A DNA stretch of 64,000 nucleotides from Algoriella xinjiangensis (GTDB lineage Bacteria; Bacteroidota; Bacteroidia; Flavobacteriales; Weeksellaceae), in contig NZ_FOUZ01000006.1 in assembly GCF_900115015.1 (NCBI RefSeq), positions 62,001 through 126,000 on the forward strand. Direction: 5' to 3'. The notes under the pieces are model-generated. The model ran no database searches. It had not been told where the DNA came from and saw only the letters and a list, made by a program, of their open reading frames with translations. Both the position numbers and the translations under genes were made by a program. Positions 43,578 to 51,710 of the stretch are shown in pieces; position 1 is the first letter of the stretch, and each line of letters opens with the position of its first letter.

Positions 43578-46100
43578 TTACCCAACCAAAACAGTATCAT
43601 CTCCGCTTGGTTTTTCTGTATCTGGTAATAAATTAATTAAGTCAATAACAATAGGATGTAAATCTTCAGTAGTTGGATTTTCTCCGATTTGTTGTAAACC
43701 ATCGTTTAGTAATTGTCTTGCTCGGTTACTGTCTTTCCAATGGTATGAACCAAAATTTTGATTGTGTTGTCTGATGAAATTAATCAATTGATATACTAAA
43801 GTCATTTGAAAAAATACAGAATGTATTTCTTCTGCTAATGCTTTACCTAATTTAATATCCTGAGTTTTCAAAACCTCTTCCAATTGATTTCGCAACTGAT
43901 TAACAACTTGTGTTGAACGTTCATTTCCTAAATCTTTATTAGCTTTTTCTAATCTGTAAAATTCTTCTTTTAGCTCTTCTTCTAATTTTGGCCATTCTGT
44001 GGTTTCGCTTAATTCATCAATGGTTTTAAGCGTTTTTCTAAGATTGGTTAAAACTTCTTGTTTACTATCAACATCATTTCTGTTGTTCTCAAATTTTCTT
44101 TCTAATTCAGTAATTTCAGTTTCAGCATTTTGAACTTTATCTTCATAAATTCCTTCGTCTTTCAGTTCTTTAATGCTTCCTTTTGCTTTACGAATTTCAT
44201 TGGAAAGCCAATTGGAATCAACTGAAGATATAGTTCTTTCAACAGTAGCTTCATAAGAAAAATCTAGGTAAGGAAAATAAGCAGTTACGGTAATTTGCTC
44301 TGATTTATCAAGATTTACCGTTAAATCTACATCGCTATTTTCGGGTAACAATGCAGGTAATTCTGCTCCGCTTATGACAATATCAGTAACGTGATTATTA
44401 TAAATAGCTCTTGTTCCTTCTGCCTCATGTTCTCCTTCGAAAATTGGAATTTTAATAAAATCCGATTCCATTCCAGGGCGAATTTGTTTTTGAGTTTTTA
44501 ATCCATTTCTTGTTCCAGTTGCTGGGATTGAAGTGTTTTTTTCTAATCCTTTAAGCGTTTCAAAAACAATTTTTCCTGTATCTCTTTTCTTAATTTCAAT
44601 TCCAAAATTATAGGCCAGCGTTGCACTTCCAATTTTTGAACCTTGGATTACATTAAATTCTTTTGGCTCACTCTCTAAAATGTTTCCTTTATCATCAAAC
44701 AATGTAATTTCAAAACTATTGGTTTTGCCTTCTAGTAATTGCGTTTCAATCACTTCTCCGATTCCATTGATCTCTACCTTTCCACTTGACCAAGCCTTAT
44801 CGCTTCTTGTAATTTCGGCAAGAACTTTATCTGGGATTTCTCCTTCAGTTTTATCTGCGAGAATTTTTAATGTAACAAATTCTTCCAATTCCACGGTTGA
44901 TGATTCATGACCGATTTCGATTTGAATCTTTGATTTATCTCTTGTTTGTTCTTTTATCTGCTCCGAAATTTCAACTGTAGAAGCGTATAAAGCTGCACCT
45001 TTTGAAACAACCGTCATTGGGTCAACACTTGTATCTGGTTGACAGATTTGTTGGTCCAACATTTTTCTTGCGACTGGAGAAAATGTTGGGCCGCCAACCA
45101 AGATGAGTGAATCTAGGGATGAACCTTTTAAATTTTTACGTTCTAAAAGTTTTTTACAAATATCAATGGCTTTCTGAAAAATAGGACCTAAAGCTCTTTC
45201 CATATCACTTTGGGTTACCGTAATATCTAATTCAAACTCTTCTCCATTATCGTCTTCTCCAGGAATATCTCCCAAATCCGACAAAATATTATGGGTGTCA
45301 TTAAAAGATAATTTTATTTTAGTTTCTTCTGCGTAAAACTTCATCGCATCACGAAGAATTTGTTTTTTGTTGTCATCTGCTAAAATGGAAGTTATCTCAT
45401 AATTTTCTTTGATATAAGGTAAAATAATCTCATCAACAATTGCTAAGTCCAGATTTTTCCCTCCAAGATAATTATCTCCTTCTGTATCTATCACATTCAT
45501 AATGCCGTCTTCTACTTTAAGAATAGCTGCATCAAAGGTTCCTCCTCCAAAATCGAAAACCAACCAAAAACCGTCTTTCTTCTTGTTCTCTAAACCATAA
45601 GCCATTGCAGCAGCAACTGGTTCTTGCAACAATTCTACATTATTAAAACCAGCTAATTTTGCAGCTTCTCTTGTAGCTTCTTTTTGATTATTGCCAAATG
45701 CAGCAGGAACGGTAATTACAACAGCATTCACATTTTCATCTTTAATAAAAGATTTTAAAGTTTTTATAACTTCAGCAGATAATTCTTCTGAGGTTAATTC
45801 TTTTCCCAAATTGGAACTAGAGTATTTTTTATCCGTTCCTATTGTTCTTTTGAACTCTATATAAGAATTGGAATCACTATCATCCCAATTTTTCATAGCA
45901 CTTAATTTATCCCGTTTTAGAGCATTATATGCACTATCACCAACTTGAATTGCTTGTTTCTTATTGATGAAAACAGAGGACGGCATTGTGTCTTTTAATG
46001 TATCCGTTTTTTTAATCGTAGCCTCGCCATTTTCTATTCTTGAAATAGCGGAATTGGTTGTTCCTAGGTCGATACCGTAATCTATTTTAGTTCTTGCCAT
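43578..46100 (-). CDS. Divergent Hsp70-family chaperone with enlarged C-terminal half
   Basis: An 840-residue Hsp70; DnaK has about 640. The nucleotide-binding domain (1 to about 400) is intact: phosphate loop 1 GIDLGTTNSAIS, TVPAAFGNNQKEATREAAKLAGF, phosphate loop 2 VFDFGGGTFDAAIL, and the adenosine block ILVGGPTFSPVARKML. The normal hydrophobic interdomain linker and DnaK-type substrate domain are not evident. Instead there are beta-rich segments (about 410-650) and a long charged helical region (650-800). The C-terminus ends DDTVLVG, without an EEVD-type tail. No signal peptide, so cytoplasmic. The genes before it encode putative J-like and GrpE-like partners. Confidence 0.9.
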   Translation of the reverse strand: MARTKIDYGIDLGTTNSAISRIENGEATIKKTDTLKDTMPSSVFINKKQAIQVGDSAYNALKRDKLSAMKNWDDSDSNSYIEFKRTIGTDKKYSSSNLGKELTSEELSAEVIKTLKSFIKDENVNAVVITVPAAFGNNQKEATREAAKLAGFNNVELLQEPVAAAMAYGLENKKKDGFWLVFDFGGGTFDAAILKVEDGIMNVIDTEGDNYLGGKNLDLAIVDEIILPYIKENYEITSILADDNKKQILRDAMKFYAEETKIKLSFNDTHNILSDLGDIPGEDDNGEEFELDITVTQSDMERALGPIFQKAIDICKKLLERKNLKGSSLDSLILVGGPTFSPVARKMLDQQICQPDTSVDPMTVVSKGAALYASTVEISEQIKEQTRDKSKIQIEIGHESSTVELEEFVTLKILADKTEGEIPDKVLAEITRSDKAWSSGKVEINGIGEVIETQLLEGKTNSFEITLFDDKGNILESEPKEFNVIQGSKIGSATLAYNFGIEIKKRDTGKIVFETLKGLEKNTSIPATGTRNGLKTQKQIRPGMESDFIKIPIFEGEHEAEGTRAIYNNHVTDIVISGAELPALLPENSDVDLTVNLDKSEQITVTAYFPYLDFSYEATVERTISSVDSNWLSNEIRKAKGSIKELKDEGIYEDKVQNAETEITELERKFENNRNDVDSKQEVLTNLRKTLKTIDELSETTEWPKLEEELKEEFYRLEKANKDLGNERSTQVVNQLRNQLEEVLKTQDIKLGKALAEEIHSVFFQMTLVYQLINFIRQHNQNFGSYHWKDSNRARQLLNDGLQQIGENPTTEDLHPIVIDLINLLPDTEKPSGDDTVLVG

Positions 46101-46111
46101 AGTTCTATTTT

Positions 46112-47017
46112 TTATTCTCCAACACTTACTTCAATTTGTGCAGATTGTATCATTTCATTTTTAAAATTAACTTGAGGTTTTATAATTCTGGTTATAATCT
46201 GTTTTCCTGCTCCCAAATCTTGACTTGGAATAAAATTGGCGATGACTTTCATTCCTTCATTGTATTCTTTTCCTAACATATCTACCAATTCATATCCATT
46301 GGAAGCGAAATTTTCCTGAATTCTTTTTACAGAGGCGGAAAGTTGTTTTAGTCCTTTTGTATTTGCGTCCATCTGTTGTAGATTTTTATGAATACGGATA
46401 ATCTCGTCAGCCACTTTTAAAGCCAAAGAATGGTCAATTTCAGTAGTTGGATTTGCAGAAACAATTTGTTTTTCTTCTTGTTTCAATTTCAACTGTGATT
46501 CCAAAACTTCCACCAATTTGCTATCTAATTTGATGCTTTCTTCTTCTAAAGATTTTTTGGTGTTTTTGATTTGAGTTTCTACATCGGTTTTGCTGGTTGC
46601 GATACGTTTGCCTAATAACCAATATAAGATACCACCTAAAAGTAATGTTGCTAATGTTACAATTATCCAATACAAACGGTTTGTACTAATGTCTTTATCT
46701 AACTTAGAAAAGCTATTTTTCGCAGTAGTTTCTGTTTGTTGGATTTTTGTTCCTAAATCATTAACAATTGTTTGAATGTTTTGAACATTTTTATTTGTTT
46801 CAATTTTCAGACTGTCGATTTGTCTATCTTGATTTTCTGTTTTTGCAGAAAGTTTTGCCAGTTCAGTTTTTTGCTGACTGATTATAGCTTGTTGATTGTT
46901 TAGTTTTTGGTTTAAGAAAACAATTTCTTGCTGTTGCTTTTGCAAGTCTGGATTTTTTTCTTGTGCAAAAATTATTGTTGTACAAAGAAGAATGGGTATG
47001 AGTATAGTTTTTTTCAT
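46112..47017 (-). CDS. Membrane-anchored coiled-coil protein with GrpE-like C-terminal domain
   Basis: A 301-residue protein. A signal peptide ends near residue 19 (IIFAQ). A periplasmic coiled coil covers 22-110, a transmembrane helix 114-136, and a second, cytoplasmic coiled coil about 140-238. The last 60 residues (NGYELVDMLGKEYNEGMKVIANF ... ITRIIKPQVNFKNEMIQSAQIEVSV) follow the pattern of the GrpE beta domain: G-x-E, D-x-G-x-x-(F/Y), then the strand pair ending in R-A-x-V-x-V. I infer a membrane-tethered nucleotide-exchange factor for the Hsp70 encoded 12 bases downstream. The membrane layout is clear; the GrpE link is pattern-based. Confidence 0.72.
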   Translation of the reverse strand: MKKTILIPILLCTTIIFAQEKNPDLQKQQQEIVFLNQKLNNQQAIISQQKTELAKLSAKTENQDRQIDSLKIETNKNVQNIQTIVNDLGTKIQQTETTAKNSFSKLDKDISTNRLYWIIVTLATLLLGGILYWLLGKRIATSKTDVETQIKNTKKSLEEESIKLDSKLVEVLESQLKLKQEEKQIVSANPTTEIDHSLALKVADEIIRIHKNLQQMDANTKGLKQLSASVKRIQENFASNGYELVDMLGKEYNEGMKVIANFIPSQDLGAGKQIITRIIKPQVNFKNEMIQSAQIEVSVGE

Positions 47018-47029
47018 TTATTCAATTAT

Positions 47030-48514
47030 TTAATTACACGCTTTTGATAAGATTATTAATAGAATTATACCACCGACCCAATATAACCAAGTTGGAATAC
47101 CTTCATTATTATTTGAATTACTTGTTGTTGATGTTGTTGGTCTACTTGTGGTTGTTTGAGTTGTGGAAACTGTTTTCCAATAGCAGATATATTTAATTTG
47201 ATTTTTTTGAGAATAATTCAATTTTCCAAGTATAAAATCAACCAAGGATTTATATTCTGTTATTTTGGTAAGTTTATCCGATTTTTTAATTTTTTCGATA
47301 CTTCTTAATGAAATAGTTTCTTTGATAAGTTCAATAACCTTATCCCAATCTAACGAATTAGCAATCATCTGATTTACTTTTGTCCAATTTATAGATTGGT
47401 TATAACCCATAGGCATTTCCAAAACTTCTTTAGTTATTTTTGCTTCATTTGTCTGAAAAGCTTGCTTAATGGATTTTAGAATATCTATTGCTTGATTAAG
47501 CTCTCTGTCTTTCATTCCTTCAAGCGAACTGATATTTTCTTTGGCTTTGCTTTTTGTTGTATCATTTACTGCTACGCTTTCAGCTAGTTTTGCCAGTTTC
47601 ATTGCTTCTTCGAGGTAATTATTATTTCTTTCAAGTTTCTGACTTTCATTAAAATAATCAATGGAACATTGCTGTAATTCTTTAGCAATATTATCTGCTA
47701 ACATTTTGTATTGCAGATTAGTATTCCCTACAATTGATTTTAAAAGTGTCAACTCGCTTTTAGTGTTGCTGTATAAATCTGTTCCATACTTATAAGCATT
47801 GCTTTTGTCCTTTGCACGTTTTTTAGTGCATTGTTCAATTTGAGTTTCAATTTTATGAATAGGTTCTTCAGTAAACTTTTTAGAAAGGTACTTTTGTGCA
47901 GTTCCATTGCAATTACTGAACAATTCTATTGTTTCAGCAGTTGAATACTTGTTTTTGAATTGCGATAGCAATTCATCAATCAATATTTCAATCTGTCTGT
48001 TTTTGTCTATAGAAAATGTTTCATCAGCAACCGTATGAACAAAGTCTTTAAAGTTCTCCGATACTATAAGTTTTATTTTGGCTGTAATTCCTTGTTTAAT
48101 TTCATCTTTGGAATTTTCCAATAAATAAAGTGTTCCAATATTGTTGAAAGCTGAAAAGTTTTTAGATGTAACTTCTTTTTCTTCCGTTAATTTGTACCAA
48201 ATCTCAATAGCCTTTTCTTTATTTCCTGATACTAAATGTTGGATTGCCGTATTGTCAACGGTGTTCAAGTTTGTAAACCAAAATAAAGAATGCACTACTT
48301 TATTCTGATTTTGTTCGATGTCAGAAAAAGCCTTGTCAATGATTGAATTAGTCCTTTGTATTGAATTCAGAAAAGAAAAATCATATTCTGAAGAAATTTC
48401 TTTACTTACTTTAACATACGCAGATATTCTACTTCTCCTACTTAGGACTTCTCTTGACGAAGCATTAGCTAAAATCCCGACAATCCTGTATGGATTATTT
48501 GTGATTGAATTCAT
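47030..48514 (-). CDS. Tail-anchored protein with degenerate J-like N-terminal domain
   Basis: A 494-residue protein, first in the Hsp70 operon. The N-terminus, NPYRIVGILANASSREVLSRRSRISAYVK, has the J-domain opening (N-Y-x-x-L-G-x-x-x-x-A-S-x-x-E-h), but the HPD motif needed for Hsp70 stimulation is absent. The following HSLFWFTN segment is part of the same domain. A long helical middle (about 90-440) resembles repeat or coiled-coil scaffolds. A Thr/Ser-rich linker leads to one C-terminal transmembrane helix (WLYWVGGIILLIILS, about 474-491), so the bulk is cytoplasmic. It probably docks the Hsp70 at the membrane. Confidence 0.7.
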   Translation of the reverse strand: MNSITNNPYRIVGILANASSREVLSRRSRISAYVKVSKEISSEYDFSFLNSIQRTNSIIDKAFSDIEQNQNKVVHSLFWFTNLNTVDNTAIQHLVSGNKEKAIEIWYKLTEEKEVTSKNFSAFNNIGTLYLLENSKDEIKQGITAKIKLIVSENFKDFVHTVADETFSIDKNRQIEILIDELLSQFKNKYSTAETIELFSNCNGTAQKYLSKKFTEEPIHKIETQIEQCTKKRAKDKSNAYKYGTDLYSNTKSELTLLKSIVGNTNLQYKMLADNIAKELQQCSIDYFNESQKLERNNNYLEEAMKLAKLAESVAVNDTTKSKAKENISSLEGMKDRELNQAIDILKSIKQAFQTNEAKITKEVLEMPMGYNQSINWTKVNQMIANSLDWDKVIELIKETISLRSIEKIKKSDKLTKITEYKSLVDFILGKLNYSQKNQIKYICYWKTVSTTQTTTSRPTTSTTSNSNNNEGIPTWLYWVGGIILLIILSKACN

Positions 48515-48561
48515 TAATTATTTTATGTTTTGCTAATCTAATACAAAAAATTATTGATAAA

Positions 48562-48577
48562 TTACGGTTTCCCGTAA
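48562..48577 (-). promoter_or_regulatory. Hairpin upstream of the Hsp70 operon
   Basis: TTACGG and CCGTAA pair perfectly around a four-base loop that reads GAAA on the operon strand, a stable GNRA tetraloop. It lies about 50 bases before the first ATG and could be an operator or an RNA structure. Confidence 0.4.
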
Positions 48578-48710
48578 ATCACATAATTTAGATGATTTTT
48601 TCCGTCAATAATATTTCAACATAACACCATATACCATTTGGTACAATGCTCTTCAGATTAAACTTTAGAAAGAATAAGGAGCAACAAATGATACATTAAC
48701 AGCTTATATT

Positions 48711-48735
48711 CTATTTTTACAACCCATAAAAATAG
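48711..48735. repeat. Nine-bp inverted repeat downstream of the HUH gene
   Basis: CTATTTTTA and TAAAAATAG with a seven-base spacer. The minus-strand copy is not followed by a U tract, so it is not a typical terminator. Hairpins of this kind are substrates for HUH enzymes, but the link is speculative. Confidence 0.35.
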
Positions 48736-48841
48736 ACAAAAAAAATATTAAACAATTAAAAAACAATAGTTTAGTAATTAAATTCAGTGTGTTTTACAAA
48801 AAAAAATAGAATACTATAGAAACACCTCATTTTGGCTATTA

Positions 48842-49468
48842 CTAATCGAGATAAACTAACCTTACTCCTCCTAGGCCATCATTTCCTTTTTTAAGGTATT
48901 GTTGATACGCACTATCTCTAAAAATTTTTTCGATAAGAACAGGTGAATAACTAGCATTATCAAACAGTCTTTCTGTATTAAAATTGAGCTCATCATAACC
49001 AAGATAATCATGCAGTAATTCTCTTAATTGAATCTTTATAACTTCAATTGCACCAGCACAACCTATGTGTATGTGATTGTAACCTTTTTCATCTTTTTCT
49101 ATCACATAATATAAACTGTGCCTATACTTTTGGCTAAGAAGATTAGCAATAGTAGAATAATATTTGCTATCATAATTTTCCTTAAAATTTATTGATATTG
49201 ATGTCTTGTATTTGATATCATAATTTTCTGCTCCATTAATCTCTAAACAATGTTCTTTGTTGCTTTTCTTTGCTTTTCGACTTCGATCTACAAGATGAAT
49301 TCTAGTACAGTCTACATGCCACTCTAAAACACCTCTTTTATTTTTTAGAAGCAATACTGCATCATTTCCTTCTTTATATATCTTTTTTATATTTCTTTTA
49401 AGCTGTTTCCTTGAAAGATTAATTATACCATTTTTTAGGTAATTAGTGATTGATTTATAATTATTCAT
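48842..49468 (-). CDS. HUH-type nuclease-like protein (Rep/relaxase-like)
   Basis: A 208-residue protein. A beta strand followed by GYNHIHIGCAG (H132, H134) is the metal-binding histidine-hydrophobic-histidine motif of HUH endonucleases. Candidate catalytic tyrosines follow at 174, 188 and 191. The first half is basic with a helical start. Such enzymes nick single-stranded DNA at hairpins in rolling-circle replication or transfer. With the integrase and an HTH protein it probably belongs to the mobility module. It is short, so it may be a minimal Rep or a relative that binds without cutting. Confidence 0.65.
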   Translation of the reverse strand: MNNYKSITNYLKNGIINLSRKQLKRNIKKIYKEGNDAVLLLKNKRGVLEWHVDCTRIHLVDRSRKAKKSNKEHCLEINGAENYDIKYKTSISINFKENYDSKYYSTIANLLSQKYRHSLYYVIEKDEKGYNHIHIGCAGAIEVIKIQLRELLHDYLGYDELNFNTERLFDNASYSPVLIEKIFRDSAYQQYLKKGNDGLGGVRLVYLD

Positions 49469-49724
49469 AATTGTCTAAACATATTGAGCATAATGCGCCC
49501 CTTTTATATATTTACCCATTATTTAAAAAAAGTGAATTTTTTTTGAAAAAAAAATATAAAAAAAATTCAAACAACTAATAAACAATACTTTATATAATAA
49601 TTTTTTTTAACATAATTTTGATCTTCTTTTAAAAATAGCTTTAATACCAAATATTATGTCCCCCTTAAATTTGAAAAATTTTAAAAAAAAATCTACCAAC
49701 CTGTATCGTTTATTAGAACAACAT

Positions 49725-49762
49725 AGGGAGGGAGGTAAAATTAAGAGGATACGGAGGGAGGG
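49725..49762 (+). repeat. Paired G-rich repeats
   Basis: GGAGGGAGG occurs at 49727 and 49753, 26 bases apart, inside a stretch that is otherwise almost pure A/T. Four GGG tracts could allow a quadruplex, or the repeats could be iterons. Confidence 0.5.
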
Positions 49763-49903
49763 TACTACAATTATCAATTTAAAAGAATAATGATTGAATT
49801 ATACTAAGTGTAGCATGTTGCAAATATAAGAATAGATTTTGACCTTCAATAAGTTACATGATTATTAATTAATAAACAAGTTTTATTTTGTTGATTTTTC
49901 GAC

Positions 49904-49911
49904 TATGTTTG
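49904..49911 (+). promoter_or_regulatory. -7 box of the excisionase-like gene
   Basis: TATGTTTG, exact TAnnTTTG, 67 bases before the ATG at 49979. Confidence 0.45.
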
Positions 49912-49978
49912 TAACATCAAGTTTGAAAGAATAAACAATAAAATGAAAGCAAAGTATTTAATGTTTAAAATTTGATAG

Positions 49979-50194
49979 ATGTCTCAAAAAGACAATAAAA
50001 GAGGTCAGTTAGTAGATTCAGCTTATATTTTAAAATACTTCAACATTACTCGTAATGCTCTTACGAGTTGGGACAAAAAAGGGTTTCCTGTTAACAAGTC
50101 ACCTATAACCAATAGGAAGTATTATTATTTAGAAGAATGTGAAGAGTTTCTAACAACTGGACAATTAAAAAGAAGTAAAAAAGCACCTAAATAA
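49979..50194 (+). CDS. Excisionase-like helix-turn-helix protein
   Basis: A 71-residue basic protein with a MerR/excisionase-type winged helix: VDSAYILKYFNITRNALTSWDKKGFPV, then the wing NRKYYYLEECEEFL. It ends in a basic tail (KRSKKAPK). It faces the integrase gene and shares a bidirectional terminator with it. Small proteins of this type act as recombination directionality factors or as integrase regulators. The palindrome in the integrase leader is a candidate target. Confidence 0.72.
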   Translation: MSQKDNKRGQLVDSAYILKYFNITRNALTSWDKKGFPVNKSPITNRKYYYLEECEEFLTTGQLKRSKKAPK

Positions 50195-50206
50195 GGTGCT
50201 TTTTTT
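50177..50206. terminator. Bidirectional terminator between the HTH and integrase genes
   Basis: Stem of about 9 bp flanked by a long A run and a T run, including the stop codon of the HTH gene. Confidence 0.85.
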
Positions 50207-50207
50207 A

Positions 50208-51647
50208 TCAATATTTATAAATAATTGAATCAAGATTTTTAGTTGAATTATAAAAAGTCTTAGCTCTATCAACTGCGCATGCATTGTCGTAAACATTAAA
50301 TGACGAAGAATTTTCTTCAAGCGTTTCGTGAGTCATACTTCTTACTACACTACTGTTTACACCAAGTTGAAGTAAATTTGTTACAAAAGTTTTGCGACAA
50401 TCATGTGAACTAACTACTTCAGCTACATTTCTTTCAGTTGTAACTATACCAATGATATGAACCCATTCATTTATAATCGTTTTGTCCTTAATTTTCATTT
50501 CTGTAAATAGGTCTCTTAGAGCTTTCGACAAATAATTTGTAAGAAAAACTTTCGGAAATGAATTATTGTTATTTCTATATATTTCCATTGCTGGAGCAAA
50601 AAGCGGCGAAATAATTTCAATTCCAGTTTTACTTGACTTATTTATTATTGCATAAAAAATACTCCCGTCTTTTGTAGTAATTTGCTTTACTTGTTCCTTG
50701 TACAATAAAGACACTGATTGATGTCTCATTCCTAAAGTACTCGCTAGTAATATATAGTCTCTTGCTCTAGCTGTTCGTTTAATTAATGGTCTGTGAAGAT
50801 AAATTTCTTCAAGTAAATCATTATTGTAATAAACTTTCTTTGCACTTTGAGCTTTCTTTCGTTTTAATCTTGAAGCTGCCAAATTTATTGATAATTCAAT
50901 TTCATCAGTATCTACTTTACGCAAAAATGATTTGAATTGAGCTAATAAATTATTGACAAAATTTACACTATAACCAAATTTATTACGTGATTTATTTTGA
51001 TTGGAGCAATAATTTTTCTTTATTTTTATTTCACCAATCATTATACCATTTGCAACATCAATTATCTCTAGCAGAGTCTTTACTTTTATATTTTCAATAT
51101 ATAATCTTTGCCCTTTATACTCTTGATAATTCAACAAATGATTATAAACATTTTGGTGAATTTTAATCGTTGACAATGCAAATTCTCTATTTCCATTTTT
51201 GTAGTCATCAACTTCTTTAGCTATCAAATCTTTCAAAAAGTCATCAAAAAAATGTTTACCATAATTTTCAAAATCTATTTTCTGGTATCCTTTTTTGGTG
51301 ATAATATTATCCTTAACAAGTAATTCAGTTAGCTTATTTTCAAACTCCAACTTACTAGGTAGCTTACCACTTACTTTGTAGTAGCTTGATAATACGTCAT
51401 GTTTTACAGTTATTTGATGTATTTTATCTCTAAGATGATTTGCTTCAAAACTACGTCCTTTAACTAAGTGATTTGGATCAAATGTATAATTACCAGCAGA
51501 TGTTCCGAAAGTTTCGGGTGTTACAGAAACACCCAAGGCTAATTTAATACGATCATTCTTTTTGGTTGGTGAAAATTCACCAGAGATCAATGCACTTACG
51601 GCACTTTTTTTTCCTAAAATTTTTTCTTTTAAAACGAAATTAATCAT
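50208..51647 (-). CDS. Tyrosine recombinase (integrase of the element)
   Basis: A 479-residue site-specific recombinase. The C-terminal catalytic domain has all residues: arginine in LGMRHQSVSLL, lysine in NKSSKTGIE, the HxxR of SHDCRKTFVTNLL, histidine in MTHETLEE, and the nucleophile tyrosine in FNVYDNA. The N-terminal 200 residues contain the arm-binding and SAM-like core-binding domains. The gene starts 229 bases inside the right att repeat, with the arm repeats in its upstream region. This is the usual layout for an integrase that controls its own site. Confidence 0.94.
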   Translation of the reverse strand: MINFVLKEKILGKKSAVSALISGEFSPTKKNDRIKLALGVSVTPETFGTSAGNYTFDPNHLVKGRSFEANHLRDKIHQITVKHDVLSSYYKVSGKLPSKLEFENKLTELLVKDNIITKKGYQKIDFENYGKHFFDDFLKDLIAKEVDDYKNGNREFALSTIKIHQNVYNHLLNYQEYKGQRLYIENIKVKTLLEIIDVANGIMIGEIKIKKNYCSNQNKSRNKFGYSVNFVNNLLAQFKSFLRKVDTDEIELSINLAASRLKRKKAQSAKKVYYNNDLLEEIYLHRPLIKRTARARDYILLASTLGMRHQSVSLLYKEQVKQITTKDGSIFYAIINKSSKTGIEIISPLFAPAMEIYRNNNNSFPKVFLTNYLSKALRDLFTEMKIKDKTIINEWVHIIGIVTTERNVAEVVSSHDCRKTFVTNLLQLGVNSSVVRSMTHETLEENSSSFNVYDNACAVDRAKTFYNSTKNLDSIIYKY

Positions 51648-51664
51648 ATTTTAATCATTTTTTA

Positions 51665-51702
51665 TTTTGGTGACTATAACTAATTATAGGATATCACCAA
51701 AA
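51665..51702. promoter_or_regulatory. Nested palindrome in the integrase leader
   Basis: TTTTGGTGA and TCACCAAAA form an outer inverted repeat; CTATAA and TTATAG form an inner one. It lies directly after the predicted transcript start of the integrase gene, so a bound protein or a folded RNA would limit integrase expression. Confidence 0.55.
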
Positions 51703-51710
51703 ATGTTAAA

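Larger units (their letters stand above)
48515..48841. other. Control region between the Hsp70 operon and the HUH gene
   Basis: About 330 bases without a gene. It holds a 6-bp hairpin at 48562-48577 and a 9-bp inverted repeat at 48711-48735, described separately. No exact TAnnTTTG box precedes the Hsp70 operon; TAGATTAG on the minus strand (48533-48540) matches seven of eight positions. Confidence 0.5.
49469..49978. other. Gene-free, very AT-rich stretch with two G-rich repeats
   Basis: About 510 bases with long A and T runs and no credible gene. The features I see are the two GGAGGGAGG repeats at 49725-49762 and a promoter box at 49904-49911 facing the HTH gene. It sits between the HUH gene and the excisionase-like gene, a plausible place for a replication or transfer origin. 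Confidence 0.5.

Noticed and set aside
43578-46100. The main housekeeping DnaK
   Set aside because: It is 200 residues too long, lacks the DnaK linker and tail, and lies on a mobile element.
49725-49762. Firm G-quadruplex call
   Set aside because: The four GGG tracts are split into two pairs with a gap of more than 15 bases, so a stable quadruplex is possible but not convincing.
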